From: Streptomyces sp. NRRL F-2580
GTDB lineage: Bacteria > Actinomycetota > Actinomycetes > Streptomycetales > Streptomycetaceae
DNA length: 64,000 bases
Assembly: GCF_000720115.1 (NCBI RefSeq)
Contig: NZ_JOIR01000012.1
Span: 85,724 to 149,723 of the forward strand
Direction of reading: 5' to 3'
Shown here: positions 54,977 through 64,000 of the stretch, one piece after another
How the letters are laid out: each line of letters begins with the position of its first letter
Position numbering within the stretch: position 1 is the stretch's first letter
Notes under the pieces: generated by a model
Databases searched by the model: none
What the model was told of the DNA's origin: nothing
Seen by the model: only the letters and a program-made list of their open reading frames with translations
Position numbers and translations under genes: made by a program

Positions 54977-55561
54977 TCACGGGACCGACTTGGAACCGAG
55001 CTCGCCCGGCGTCTTCGGCACCCAAGGCGCCACGGCGGTGGCCTCACCGGGGTCCGGCTCGGCCATGCTCACCCGGTAGGCGCTTTCGCCGTCCACGCTC
55101 ACGGGCAGGACGTGGAGCTGTTTGACCTGGTGGGTGTCGTGCAGGTAGAGCACGACGGTCTGCCGGTACGAACCCTCGTCGTAGAACTCCGCGGTGACCC
55201 TGCCGGCCGCGCCCGTGCGGAACGCGGTGATCCAGTTCTCGGCGGTCCTCCGGGTGGCGGCCTTGTCCTGCCGGTCGTCGCCCAGGGCCGCCAGCTCGGC
55301 GACCTTGCCGTCGGCGATCCGCCACACCACCTGCTGGGTGATCCCCAACGTGCCCGTGGACGGATATCCGACGACGGCGAGCGGCGAGTGGCTGCCGTAG
55401 TCCCCGGCGTACGCCACCTCGGCGGCCTCGTGGTCCGCCGAGCACCCGGTCAGCACGCCGAGGGCCAAGCAGACGAGGGCGGCCCGCAGGGCCGGTCCCG
55501 GCCTCACCGGGATGCCGCGGAGAAACGAATGGCCATACTTCCTCGGTCTTTCGGTGCGCAC
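54977..55561 (-). CDS. Putative lipoprotein of unknown function
   Basis: 194 residues if GTG 55561 is used; a GTG near 55507 would give a shorter, more typical lipoprotein leader. Lipobox ALGVLTGC (~33-40) after a hydrophobic stretch (ALRAALVCLALGVL) predicts a lipid-anchored Cys on the outside of the membrane. The mature part (~150 residues) has Val/Trp/Tyr-rich strands (LGITQQVVWRIADGKVAELA; YRQTVVLYLHDTHQVKQLHV) but no motif I recognise. The nearest hairpin (54921-54948) is weak. No operon partner, so no functional hint from context. Confidence 0.75.
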   Translation of the reverse strand: MRTERPRKYGHSFLRGIPVRPGPALRAALVCLALGVLTGCSADHEAAEVAYAGDYGSHSPLAVVGYPSTGTLGITQQVVWRIADGKVAELAALGDDRQDKAATRRTAENWITAFRTGAAGRVTAEFYDEGSYRQTVVLYLHDTHQVKQLHVLPVSVDGESAYRVSMAEPDPGEATAVAPWVPKTPGELGSKSVP

Positions 55562-55693
55562 CCGATGCTCGGGTGCTCCAGGCGTGAGAGGAGCAACCTA
55601 GCGCCCTGACCAGGAAGTTCGAGCTCGGAAACGGACAAGGGGGACGCAACCGGCGCCCGGGTGACCCAATTCACGCCGTGGCCGGTTTCGGTC

Positions 55694-55858
55694 CGCCCGC
55701 CCATCCTGGCCGGCGACATCTCCCGCCCCGACCCGATGACCGTGCGCTGGACCACCTACGCCCGGGCGCAGACCGGCCGGCCCTGCGCGACGAGGTGAAC
55801 GACCTGGAGGCGGCGGGCACCGCCGTCATCCAGGTGGGGGACCCGGCCGCCTCAGGCG
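55694..55858 (+). pseudogene. metE: Fragment of metE (cobalamin-independent methionine synthase)
   Basis: Translation from 55694 reads RPPILAGDISRPDPMTVRWT then TYARAQTGRP, matching the MetE segment RPPIL.GDVSRP.PMTVEW..YAQS.T.RPVKGMLTGPVT. It then jumps, with a change of frame at about 55781, to ALRDEVNDLEAAGTAVIQV, which in MetE lies some 35-40 residues further on. So a short stretch of the C-terminal catalytic domain remains, with an internal deletion and frameshift; the rest of the gene (about 750 codons) is absent. The 3' end runs into the convergent TetR gene. Non-functional. Confidence 0.75.
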
Positions 55859-56532
55859 GAGCGCGGTGGTGCGACGCGTTCCAGGGCGGGCGGCCGGGAC
55901 CCGTCGCCGTGCTCGCCGCAGCCGTGGTCGCCGGCGCGGTCGTCTCCGACGAGGCCCGCGACGTGGTCGGTGACCGTGTCGAGGATGGCCGTGGAGATCG
56001 TCGCGTCGCCGAGCACGAGGTGGTTGAGCGTCAGTCCGTCCGTCATGGCGGCCAGATAGCGGGCCAGCACGGTGACGGGGACGCGGAGTTCGAAGCCCAT
56101 GTGGTGGCGGAGCTGCTCGATGAGCTCGGCGTAGGTGTCGGCGTACAGCTCGTACTGGCGTCGCGCCAGGTGCTCGAAGCCGGGCCGGCGCAGGGCGTAC
56201 TGCGTGAGCTCGTACGTGAGCATGTGCTCGCCCGGGTGGGCGGACACGTGGTCCCAGTACGCCTGGAAGCCGGCCCGGACGGTCTCCCGGAGGGTGGCCT
56301 TCGGCTGGATCGCCTCCTTCACCACGGTGATGCTGTGCTCGGTGATCGCCGTCATGACGGATTCGAGCAGGGCCTGCTTGGAGTCGAAGCAGTAGTGGAA
56401 GACGCTCAGTGACACGCCCGCTTCGGCGGAGATCGACCGGGTCGTCGTCCGGGCGACCCCGTCGCGCGTCATCGCGCGGATGGCGGCCTCGGTCAGCTGC
56501 CGGCGCCGGTCGGCCGACGGCATCCGTGCCAT
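55852..56532 (-). CDS. TetR-family transcriptional regulator
   Basis: 226 residues from ATG 56532 (gaaggga upstream). N-terminal HTH (~8-55): RRRQLTEAAIRAMTRDGVAR and TTTRSISAEAGVSLSVFHYC, then FDSKQALLESV, the classical TetR pattern. The ligand domain (~60-200) contains EHMLTYELTQYALRRPG and LAAMTDGLTLNHLVLG, as in BetI/YcdC-like members. The tail (GDDRAGDHGCGEHGDGSRPP) is low complexity. Starts near 56515 and 56599 fit less well with the binding site. Target unknown: no operator-like repeat lies directly before it, and its neighbours (lipoprotein, secreted hydrolase) do not suggest a ligand. Confidence 0.92.
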   Translation of the reverse strand: MARMPSADRRRQLTEAAIRAMTRDGVARTTTRSISAEAGVSLSVFHYCFDSKQALLESVMTAITEHSITVVKEAIQPKATLRETVRAGFQAYWDHVSAHPGEHMLTYELTQYALRRPGFEHLARRQYELYADTYAELIEQLRHHMGFELRVPVTVLARYLAAMTDGLTLNHLVLGDATISTAILDTVTDHVAGLVGDDRAGDHGCGEHGDGSRPPALERVAPPRSA

Positions 56533-56610
56533 GGGCGATCCCTTCGGTTCGTGCCGCGGTTCCGTGCCGTGCCGTGCTGTTCGGGGGAGGCGGGCGGCGG
56601 TGGGAAGGCG

Positions 56611-56652
56611 GCCGGGGCCGACCGGATCGGTGAGGATCCGGCCGGCCCCGGC
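56611..56652 (-). terminator. Strong terminator of the secreted hydrolase gene
   Basis: Positions 56611-56628 pair with 56635-56652: 18 base pairs with a single mismatch and a 6-base loop (ggtgag), 31 bases after the hydrolase stop. A second, perfect 20-base palindrome at 56658-56677 precedes it and can also form a hairpin. Confidence 0.8.
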
Positions 56653-56682
56653 ACCCGGACGCCGCCCGGGCGGCGTCACGCG

Positions 56683-58749
56683 TCAGCTGCTGTAGACGCC
56701 GACCTCGTGGAGCGAGTACCCCCATTGGGTGCCGCGCTGCAGCCCGTGGACCCGTACGTACCGGGCCGGGGTAGCGGCGAACTGCGCCGTGTCCAGCCCG
56801 CCGTCACCGGTGGTCGTGGACCATGCGGACTGCCAGTTCGTGCCGTCGCCCGAGAGCTCGATGCGGTACGACTTCCCGTGGGCGCGTTCCCATTCGAGGG
56901 TGACGCGCTTGACCAGACCCGGTGTCCCGAGGTCGATCTGGAGCCACTGGTCGTCGCTCCAGTCGCTCGCCCAGCGGGTGCTCGTGTTGCCGTCCACGGC
57001 CCGGGAGGGCGCGTAGCTGACGAACGGGTTCCACTCGGACGAGCTGGCCGAGGCGGCGGCGCCCGCGGCGAGGTTCACCCCGGCCTTGTGCTTCTCGGAC
57101 GAACCCCAGGTGGTCAGGTAGGACTCGGCGCCCCGGAACAGGTCGTCCACCACGTCCTGGCCGCCGGTGAGCCGGATGTCCTCGATCCAGTCCGGGACCA
57201 GGCCGTAGTGCGCGGCGCCGTCGGTGTTCAGGTCCCAGGTGCGCACGCCGGTGGTCTGCTTGTCGATCACCGCGCCGCCGTCGGTGCTGCGGAACGGGTA
57301 GCGGACCGGATTCGGGGTGTCCGCGCCGCGGGGGCCGGGCCAGCCGCCGACGCCGTTCATGTCGGTGCCGTAGCCGTAGCCGACCTTGTACTTCTCGCGC
57401 AGCGCGTCCGTGCGCTTGGCCTCCGCGCTGAAGGCCTCGGAGCCGCTCATGTACTGGGCGACGAAGCCGCCGAGGCGGTACACGCGCTCCGTCCAGTCGA
57501 GGTCCATCCAGCTGTGCGAGGAGATCACGCCGGGGTACGACTCGGATTCGAGGATGTCGAAGGCCCGGCCCGCGGCCTTGACCCCCATGTGGTCGATCTC
57601 CAGCATCATCTTGCGTTTCATCATGCCGCGCACCGCGTACTCGCCGAGCTCGGTGAGACCGCGGGTGTTGCACTGCGCGTCCGCCGCGTACGAGGGGACC
57701 GCGACGCCCGCCGGGAGCTGCTTCTGCGCTTCGGGCGCCGCCGCGAGACCGATGGGGTTGTCGTGCTGCGGGCCCTTGCACTGCTCCGTCTGCCAGAAGG
57801 TTCCGGTGGAAAGGAACTGGCCCACGTTGATCGCCGTGCCGAGCGCGCCCTGGTCGAAGCGGACCCCGCACAGCGCGTTGTCGAACTTGTGGCACAGGAA
57901 CATGCTGCGCACGCCCAGCTTGTACAGCTCGTCCAGGCCGCGGTCGATGTCCGCCTTGCCGCACTGCGCGATGTCCAGGATCTGCTTGCAGCCGAACGGC
58001 TCGGAGGTCTCCACCCCCAGCACGACGGCCAGCTTGCCCTGCTTGATGACGTCGCGGGCCTGCGCGGAGTCGGTGACGATCCGGAACCATCCCTTGCCCG
58101 GACCGCCGTACATCTTGTCGACGTACGCCTGCATGTCGTACGTCTTCTGCGCCTCCAGGCGGATCGCGGTCATCTCGTCGCAGCCGCGGTCCTTGAAGAA
58201 GTAGACCGAGCAGATGACGCCGTTGGTGACGAGGTCGTTGACGAGCACCCGCTGACCGCCGCGCCAGGCGCGTTCGACCCAGGCGTAGTAGTTCTGCTGG
58301 TGGGTCAGCGAGTCGTGGGCGGGCCAGTCCTTGAAGGTCGGCCAGCCGTTCGGGTCGTGCTTGCCGTCGCCGCCCTTGGTGATGAAGTCGAAGATGGCGA
58401 GCGTGCCGTCGGGATAGTGCTCGGGGCAGTCCTTGAGCGCGTCGGCCACACCCTGCTCGGAGAACGGCTTGCCGCAGATGAGGCGGCCGCCGAAGCCCTC
58501 GTTGGACATCAGGTGGTCGTGCGCGTCGACGAAGCCGCGGACGCGCCCCTGGGCGTCGGTCCCCTTGAAGGGTTCGCCGGTGACGTTGATCTCGGAGTCG
58601 GGCGCGGGCCGGGCGACCGGGTTCCACCAGCCGGGGTCGGCGGCGGAGGAACTGGGCACGGGGCCGAGCACCATGGCCACCACGGCGAGGAGCAATGACA
58701 GGACCGCCAGGGGCCTACGCCTGTGGTGCGTGTGTCGGGAAATGGTCAT
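56683..58749 (-). CDS. Secreted metal-dependent hydrolase with C-terminal discoidin (F5/8 type C) domain
   Basis: 688 residues from ATG 58749 (adjacent GTG at 58752). Signal peptide with RHTHHRRRPLAVLSLLLAVV and cleavage after SSSAA. The large N-terminal region (~40-550) contains FVDAHDHLMS, an HxH metal site, several conserved Cys (CGKPFS, CPEHYP, CHKFDNALCG) and LEIDHMGVKAAG, ISSHSWMD, GYGTDMNG, consistent with an amidohydrolase/membrane-dipeptidase-like TIM barrel. C-terminal ~560-688 is a discoidin carbohydrate-binding domain (NTSTRWASDWSDDQWLQIDL; YVRVHGLQRGTQWGYSLHEV). Exported enzyme of the cell surface or medium; the substrate is not known. Similar genes are common in Streptomyces, so I regard it as ordinary flank. 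Confidence 0.85.
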   Translation of the reverse strand: MTISRHTHHRRRPLAVLSLLLAVVAMVLGPVPSSSAADPGWWNPVARPAPDSEINVTGEPFKGTDAQGRVRGFVDAHDHLMSNEGFGGRLICGKPFSEQGVADALKDCPEHYPDGTLAIFDFITKGGDGKHDPNGWPTFKDWPAHDSLTHQQNYYAWVERAWRGGQRVLVNDLVTNGVICSVYFFKDRGCDEMTAIRLEAQKTYDMQAYVDKMYGGPGKGWFRIVTDSAQARDVIKQGKLAVVLGVETSEPFGCKQILDIAQCGKADIDRGLDELYKLGVRSMFLCHKFDNALCGVRFDQGALGTAINVGQFLSTGTFWQTEQCKGPQHDNPIGLAAAPEAQKQLPAGVAVPSYAADAQCNTRGLTELGEYAVRGMMKRKMMLEIDHMGVKAAGRAFDILESESYPGVISSHSWMDLDWTERVYRLGGFVAQYMSGSEAFSAEAKRTDALREKYKVGYGYGTDMNGVGGWPGPRGADTPNPVRYPFRSTDGGAVIDKQTTGVRTWDLNTDGAAHYGLVPDWIEDIRLTGGQDVVDDLFRGAESYLTTWGSSEKHKAGVNLAAGAAASASSSEWNPFVSYAPSRAVDGNTSTRWASDWSDDQWLQIDLGTPGLVKRVTLEWERAHGKSYRIELSGDGTNWQSAWSTTTGDGGLDTAQFAATPARYVRVHGLQRGTQWGYSLHEVGVYSS

Positions 58750-59022
58750 CACTCACGTCTTCGGTCAGTGGAGGGCGCGGTCGAGGAGCCGGATCCGTCC
58801 GGGGGCACGACGGCCACGGCCACATGGCACGGCTGTGGCTTGTTTGTCATGGACCGCACAAACGGTGGGACGAGAATCGCCACTGGCAGCAGCAGAGTCA
58901 AGAGTCCGGGACAGATGACCTGATGACTCGTCAGTCCCGCTGGATCGGCTCCCTCCGGGCCGTGGTGCCCGCGGTGTCCTCGGGCGCCGGCGGTGTCGGT
59001 GGGGCGTGCGACGATCCCAGGC
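58750..59022. other. Divergent intergenic region
   Basis: About 270 bases between the secreted hydrolase and the large plus-strand gene. It should contain promoters for both; the stretch around gtttgtcatggaccgcacaaac (58840-58861) is the least GC-rich. No gene or structured repeat seen. Confidence 0.4.
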
Positions 59023-62000
59023 ATGATCGCCTCGCTCGCCGCCCTGCTGCCCACCGCCGGTACGCACACCTCCACCACCTACGCCGACTGGGTCGCCGCC
59101 CACGACCCGGACGCGGCCGGGACCGTACGCGCCCTGATGGAGGACATGCGCTCCGAACTGGGCCGGTCCTACGCCAAGCCCGGCCGCTTCCTCGACACGA
59201 TGACGGCGCGCGCACGACGGCTGCCGCCGACGCACCTGCCGTGGTTCTGGGACACCGTCGGCCACCGGCTGATCGGCTACGGGAGCCGGCCCGGCGGGCG
59301 GGCCTACGCGGCGGCGCGGGCGGCCGAGGACCGGCACGGCCTGCCGGTGGACCCGGCCTACCGCCGGGCCAACGCCCTGCTGTTCGCCAGGGGCGGGGCC
59401 ATGCCGGCCAAGGAGTTCGGGGCCCACCAGCGCTTCCTCGCCGAGACGTTGGACCCGGCCGCCGCGCACGCCGCACTGGACACGTTCCTGACCGCGTGGG
59501 CGAGCTCGCCCGCCGACCTGCCGGCGGACCTCGTACGCCGCGTACGGGCCTCAGCGAAGGCGGCCGGGCACGGAGACGAGGAGGTCGCGCGCCTGGTGGG
59601 CGGCATCCTGTCCGTCACCCGGAAGAAGTCGGTGCCGGACGCGCTGCTGGCCGCCGCGGAACAGGTCCTGACGGCCCGTCCGCCCACCGACATGGTCGCC
59701 GCCGGGCTGGTGGAGGTCTTCCCGGACGGGGTCACCGACGGCGGGGCGTGGCTGCGGATGCTGATCGGCTGCGGCGCGGCCGAGGCGATGGAGAGCGGGC
59801 GGGTGGTGCCGCAGGGCGGACTGCACCACTGGGTCGGGAACTTCGTCCGCATGTACCAGTACGCGGCGCAGTCCGGCGGCGGCGTCGCGCGGCAGCCGCT
59901 CCCCGCGGAGTTCCTCGACCTGGTGGGCCGGCTGGGGCCGCGGCTGCGGGCGGCGGGCGCCCCGGTGACGGTCCACACCACCCGGCACCACTACCAGGGC
60001 TTCGACGCGGACGTGCTGGACGCCTGTCTCGCGGCCGGGGTCGCGGTCGTCGACCCCGGTCCGCAGACGCGGATGCGCTTCTGGGGCGAGCGGTCCCGCC
60101 GGGACCTCGTCGCACTGGCAGCCGACCCGGTCTTCGGCCCCCGCCTGGAGGGGCGCGTCCACCAGGACCTGACGCCCCGCTGGTCGCCGGCGCGTGACCG
60201 CCGGCCCGGGTCCGCGGTGACGCTGCTGCCCGGCAACGAGGGCATCGCCCGCGAGGTGGCCGGGCGGGTCGGCAAGCTCGTCGACACGGTCGCGGGCGGC
60301 GGCATGGCGGGAGCCGAGGAGGCCGTCGCCGAGCTGGAGGCCCTGCTGGACCGGCCCACGGTGACCGCGCTCGGCGGGATCGCCGACGCCCTCGCCGGAG
60401 CGGGCGCGGCCGGCGCGCTGCGCCGCTCGCTGGCGGCCGGCCTGCCGGAGGAACTGGCCTGGCCGGCCCTGGAGTCGGTGTACGCGCGGTTCGCGGCGGA
60501 CGCCGGGCCCGAGGCAGCGGACGAAGTGCTGCCGGGGGTGGCCGGGGTGACCAGCACCTGGCCGGTGCTGACGGTGTTCGGACGCGACCGGGCGGTCGCC
60601 GTAGCCCCGGAGGGGGAGCGCGGCTCCTGCCGTTTCTCGGTCCCGGACGGGGCGACCATGTACGCCGTCCACTACGTGGGCGGTTCCTTCCTGGTGAGCT
60701 GGACCCTCAAGGCGAGCCCCTACTTCTGCGACACCGCCGTCTGGGCCGACCGCCCCGAGGAGCCCTTCACACCCGACGAGTCGAGCGGCCTGGTGCCGTT
60801 CGGCGGCAGCCTGGACGGGGCCTACGGCTTCCAGTTCGAGACCGCCGACGGGGGCGGGCGGCACGGCGGCCGGCGCGTGCTGCGTCCCGGCGGCACCGAG
60901 GGCATCGACGGGGACGAGCTGCTGCTCGGCGACGGCTCCCGGATCTGGACCAACGCCGTCTTCGGACGGCGGCCGTGGGAGGCGGTCGACCCGGTCACCG
61001 GGGAGCGGCGGGGTGCGACCCCACTGCCGGACTTCCCGGGCCGGCCCGCGAGCGCCGACCCGGCCGCGGAGCCGTCCGAGGAGGGCATGAGCCTGGCCGT
61101 GGAGGCGCTGCAGCTCGCGCCGCTGCCCGCGGGCCTGGACGGCTCCCCGCTCGGCAGCCGGGACGGGCTGGTCGGGACCCGGGTGCTGTTCCGCACCCGG
61201 CACCGCGACCACGCGCCCGACCACTACCTGCTGGAGAGCGTGGACGGGCGCACCGCCCGGTTCGACATCGACCGTCCGGGGCAGGAGCCCTGGGCCCTGT
61301 GGGCCCCGCCGGAGGGCGCCGTCGAGGACGTGGTCCTCGCCGAGGCGGAGACCCGGACGGGCGTGCGCGCGTACACCGCCGACGGCGTCCTGCTGTGGGA
61401 ACTCGACGGACACCACTCACCCCGGCACCCGCGGGTCAGGCCGGCCCGGCGGGCCACCGCGTCGGGCGGCGTGGCCCTGCCGCCCGCCTTCTGGTACCTG
61501 CTGCGGACCCGGGACGCGGCCGGATCCCGGGCACTGCGCGGCGTGGGACGGCAGACGGCCGACACCCTGCTGACGGCCGCCCTCGACGGCCCGGAGGCGC
61601 TGCGCGCGGCCGTGGCCCGGGAGCTGCCGGAGGTCACCGACCCGGTCCTGGCCGAAGCCGTCGTGGCGGTGGCCGGGCGGGCCGCCCGGGTGGAGGAGCG
61701 CCGGCGCGCCCTGCACCGGCGCGTCACCCTGCTCGCCGAGGCCGCGCCGGCCCTGCCGCGCCGGTCCGCGCCGGACACCGAACTGCTGCCCGCGCTGTTC
61801 GGGCTGGTCTCCAAGGGGGAGCGGCCGGCCCGGGACGCGGCCCTGCCGGCGACGCTGAGCGCGCTGGCCTCCGACGGTGCCTGCCTGGCCGGGACGATCG
61901 TGGAGGAGGTGCGGCGGCTCTCGCCGCCTGCGCCGCCGCACGACTGGTCGCAGCTGCTGGGCGCGATCGACGCCGCGGCCTGGCGGGCGGCGGTGGCACC

Positions 62001-63768
62001 GACCCCGGACACGGACCGGGCCGCGCTGCTCGCGCTCCTGGACACCTGGGCCGGCCTGCCGTTCGCCCGCGCGGACAGCCGGTGGTGGGTGGGCCGGGCC
62101 GACGCCGGCGCCCTGGAGGGCCTGCGGGCGGGCGGCACGGTCGTGGCGTCCGCCGCGGTGCGGGCCGGAGGATCCGCGTGCTGGTTCGTCGCCCCCGCGG
62201 CGCGGGACGCCGACGCGGATCCGGTACCGGCGGCGATCGCCGGGGCACGTCTCGTCCGGGTGGAGCGCGACGACGCCGCCCGGCTCCGGGCCCTGGTCGA
62301 GACGGTCGATGCGCACGGGCCGGTCCCGCTGCCGGAGTCGGCGGCCGAGCGCTTCGCCGAACTGACGGGCGTACGAAGGGCCGTGGCCCGGCTCGTCGTG
62401 GCCGGACTGGTCGGCCGGCCCGGCCGGGACGAGGACCGTTCCCTGGCGCGCAAGGCCCCGTACAAGGCGACCCCGTCGACGGCCGAGTCGTACGAGCGGC
62501 TGCGCGCGCGGCTCGGGGGAGCGGGCCGGCGGGCCGTCCTGGCCGCCGCCCTGCCCGAGGACCCGGCCGAGCTGTGGCGGCCGGGCGGGGTCCTGGCGGC
62601 CGTGGAGCGGATGGCCGGGGTGTGGCGGGAGCTGATCGGGGTGCAGCCCGCCGTGCACGACGAGGCGGCCGACGCCCTGGAGGCCGACCTCGGCCTCTCC
62701 GAGGTGTGGGCCCGGCGGCTGGCGGGCGGCTACGAGGCCGCCGAGGACACGACCGTGGAAGCGGCCGGCTGGGAGCTGGCGGCGACCCGGTACGGCAACA
62801 AGGTGGAGGTCAGGGCCGTGCCGCCGGCCGGACCCGAGCTCCCGTACGGCACCCCGGTGGGCCTCGCCCTCGGGCGGATCGCGAGCGCGCTGGTGTGGGC
62901 CTGGACGGACCGGCCCGTCGGCGATCCGGCGGTGGCCGGGGCCATGGCCCTGTACGAGCGGCTGCGGGCCGAACTGGAGCGCCCCGAGCTGCTGCTGGAG
63001 CTGCCCGGCGGCAAGGTCCACGACAGCTCGACCCCGATCGCCGAGCAGTTCGGACCGGCGCGGCTGCCGGTGGTGAAGGGCCGCTACGCGGAGGAGGGCC
63101 CGGTGACCGTGGCCGCCTACGACTCCGGGCCGCTCGTCGCCTGCGCGCCCGGCGGCGCCGCCTTCCTGCGGCCCGCGGCGGCCACCGGTCCCGAGGTGTG
63201 GACGCGGCTGCGCGCGATCACCGGCCTCGCCGAGGCACTGGACCGGGTGGCGCCGCTGATGCCCGGCGGCAGGCTGGAGCGGATGATGCTCCGGGCCCGC
63301 TCCGGAGCCCTGCCGGCCGGCGCGTACGAGGCGGATCCGCGGCAGTCCTGCCCGGAGCTGGTCGCGCGCGTGGGGGCGGAGCTCGGCGCGGGCGCGGACG
63401 CCGCGGCGCTGTACCTCCAGCTCGCCACCCTCGCCGCGCCCACCGACCGCAACGTACGGCGCTGGAACGGCTGGTCGGCCAAGCAGCACACGCAGGCCCG
63501 GACGGAACTCCTCGCCACCGGCGCGGTGGTGGAGGCCAAGCGGGCGCGGGCGGGCCGGACCCTGTTCCTGCCGGGGGAGTGGACCGAACTGAAGGCCCCG
63601 CACCTGCCGCTGGAGACCGTGAAGCTGGGGAGCCACCTGGTGCGACCGCTGTGGCGGGACACGATCCAGTCGCCGTTCGTCCGGGTCCTGCCGACGGCGC
63701 CGCTGCACGAGATGTTCGCGGAGGCCTGGGAACGACGGCCGGGCGGCGGGGCCCCGGCCGGGGGATGA
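59023..63768 (+). CDS. Large protein of unknown function (about 1,582 residues)
   Basis: Taken from ATG 59023 (an in-frame GTG at 58993 would add 10 residues). Long Ala/Gly/Leu-rich protein with alternating helical and strand-rich parts. The segment ~520-800 (VLTVFGRDRAVAVAPEGERG; MYAVHYVGGSFLVSWTLKAS; GTRVLFRTRHRDHAPDHYLL) looks beta-rich, perhaps a propeller-like domain, and the C-terminus has RRWNGWSAKQHTQARTELL. No signal peptide or transmembrane segment. I do not recognise a catalytic motif. Proteins of this size and composition occur in Streptomyces beside MoxR-type AAA and VWA genes, in possible chaperone/DNA-related systems; the next gene lies outside the window, so this cannot be tested here. 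Codon use is typical for the genome. Confidence 0.85.
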   Translation: MIASLAALLPTAGTHTSTTYADWVAAHDPDAAGTVRALMEDMRSELGRSYAKPGRFLDTMTARARRLPPTHLPWFWDTVGHRLIGYGSRPGGRAYAAARAAEDRHGLPVDPAYRRANALLFARGGAMPAKEFGAHQRFLAETLDPAAAHAALDTFLTAWASSPADLPADLVRRVRASAKAAGHGDEEVARLVGGILSVTRKKSVPDALLAAAEQVLTARPPTDMVAAGLVEVFPDGVTDGGAWLRMLIGCGAAEAMESGRVVPQGGLHHWVGNFVRMYQYAAQSGGGVARQPLPAEFLDLVGRLGPRLRAAGAPVTVHTTRHHYQGFDADVLDACLAAGVAVVDPGPQTRMRFWGERSRRDLVALAADPVFGPRLEGRVHQDLTPRWSPARDRRPGSAVTLLPGNEGIAREVAGRVGKLVDTVAGGGMAGAEEAVAELEALLDRPTVTALGGIADALAGAGAAGALRRSLAAGLPEELAWPALESVYARFAADAGPEAADEVLPGVAGVTSTWPVLTVFGRDRAVAVAPEGERGSCRFSVPDGATMYAVHYVGGSFLVSWTLKASPYFCDTAVWADRPEEPFTPDESSGLVPFGGSLDGAYGFQFETADGGGRHGGRRVLRPGGTEGIDGDELLLGDGSRIWTNAVFGRRPWEAVDPVTGERRGATPLPDFPGRPASADPAAEPSEEGMSLAVEALQLAPLPAGLDGSPLGSRDGLVGTRVLFRTRHRDHAPDHYLLESVDGRTARFDIDRPGQEPWALWAPPEGAVEDVVLAEAETRTGVRAYTADGVLLWELDGHHSPRHPRVRPARRATASGGVALPPAFWYLLRTRDAAGSRALRGVGRQTADTLLTAALDGPEALRAAVARELPEVTDPVLAEAVVAVAGRAARVEERRRALHRRVTLLAEAAPALPRRSAPDTELLPALFGLVSKGERPARDAALPATLSALASDGACLAGTIVEEVRRLSPPAPPHDWSQLLGAIDAAAWRAAVAPTPDTDRAALLALLDTWAGLPFARADSRWWVGRADAGALEGLRAGGTVVASAAVRAGGSACWFVAPAARDADADPVPAAIAGARLVRVERDDAARLRALVETVDAHGPVPLPESAAERFAELTGVRRAVARLVVAGLVGRPGRDEDRSLARKAPYKATPSTAESYERLRARLGGAGRRAVLAAALPEDPAELWRPGGVLAAVERMAGVWRELIGVQPAVHDEAADALEADLGLSEVWARRLAGGYEAAEDTTVEAAGWELAATRYGNKVEVRAVPPAGPELPYGTPVGLALGRIASALVWAWTDRPVGDPAVAGAMALYERLRAELERPELLLELPGGKVHDSSTPIAEQFGPARLPVVKGRYAEEGPVTVAAYDSGPLVACAPGGAAFLRPAAATGPEVWTRLRAITGLAEALDRVAPLMPGGRLERMMLRARSGALPAGAYEADPRQSCPELVARVGAELGAGADAAALYLQLATLAAPTDRNVRRWNGWSAKQHTQARTELLATGAVVEAKRARAGRTLFLPGEWTELKAPHLPLETVKLGSHLVRPLWRDTIQSPFVRVLPTAPLHEMFAEAWERRPGGGAPAGG

Positions 63769-64000
63769 GCGGGTTGGCTGCGCGGGTTGGCTGCGCCGCT
63801 CGGGCGGGGTCGGGGTGGGGGCCGGTTGTGCCGGGGGCGGGCGCGCGCCGGGGCGTCTCCTCGGGCGCCGAACGTGACGAGGGGTCGGAAGGCTGGGCGG
63901 AAGTGCGTTCGACGCCCTGCGGGGATCACCCCGACACACACCCACCCCCGTCCCAACCGGCCGGGCTGGCCCGCTCGCCGCACAAATTCAGCCTCGCCGG
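63769..64000. other. Right-end stretch without a recognised gene
   Basis: About 230 very GC-rich bases after the large gene. I see no convincing coding sequence and no clear hairpin. A direct repeat gcgggttggctgcg/c occurs at 63768-63793. The next gene presumably starts beyond the window. Confidence 0.3.

Noticed and set aside
1..64000. tRNA genes, rRNA genes, insertion sequences, integrase or attachment sites
   Set aside because: None recognised on either strand by reading; short repeats found are hairpins or protein-coding repeats.

Overview
The window is high-GC actinomycete DNA, almost certainly Streptomyces. The base composition, codon use, rare TTA codons and ATGA-coupled genes fit, and it carries a streptavidin gene (43650-44198, minus) nearly identical to the Streptomyces avidinii protein.

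The core is a biotin-antagonist locus. A tightly coupled minus-strand operon runs from 34.4 kb down to 20.3 kb. It encodes a fused aminodeoxychorismate synthase (PabAB), a GNAT acetyltransferase, an HDAC-fold deacetylase, a chorismate mutase, a BacA-like non-aromatising prephenate decarboxylase, LeuA-, LeuCD- and LeuB-like chain-extension enzymes, a class IV aminotransferase, a methyltransferase, a FemAB-like transferase, an ATP-grasp enzyme and an exporter. A short class II DAHP synthase follows. Read in order, this is a full route to amiclenomycin: chorismate, 4-amino-4-deoxychorismate, 4-amino-4-deoxyprephenate, aminocyclohexadienyl-pyruvate, one-carbon homologation, transamination. Amiclenomycin is the BioA-inhibiting amino acid of the stravidin (MSD-235) peptides, long known to be co-produced with streptavidin. 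The FemAB-like and ATP-grasp proteins are candidate peptide-bond formers.

Next to it (34.8-43.4 kb) lie a wrecked copy of bioA (the target of amiclenomycin), an MFS exporter, and a plus-strand operon of ACP, FabF-like ketosynthase, BioF (KAPA synthase), acyl-CoA ligase and an atypical thiolase, facing a P450. This looks like a repurposed early biotin pathway, possibly making a second biotin-vitamer antimetabolite. Streptavidin follows with its own strong terminator.

The left part (1-18.9 kb) is a hybrid NRPS/PKS system: a partial NRPS ending Cys-A/PCP/degenerate E, a fatty-acyl-AMP ligase, a P450, a PPTase, an MFS pump, a type II thioesterase, a one-module PKS with the unusual order KS-AT-KR-DH-ACP, and an A(Ser)-PCP-C-A-PCP NRPS. 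It lies directly downstream of the amiclenomycin operon on the same strand. Whether it belongs to the same product is not clear.

The right part (44.5-64 kb) looks like a chromosomal flank: an HTH/STAND-NTPase/WD40 protein, a small secreted peptidase-inhibitor-like protein, a secreted beta-helix protein, a partial spore-pigment-like set (O-methyltransferase, ACP, SchA/CurD protein, FAD hydroxylase) with no ketosynthase, a lipoprotein, a metE fragment, a TetR regulator, a secreted hydrolase with a discoidin domain, and a 1,582-residue protein of unknown function. No tRNA, rRNA, CRISPR array or insertion sequence was seen.
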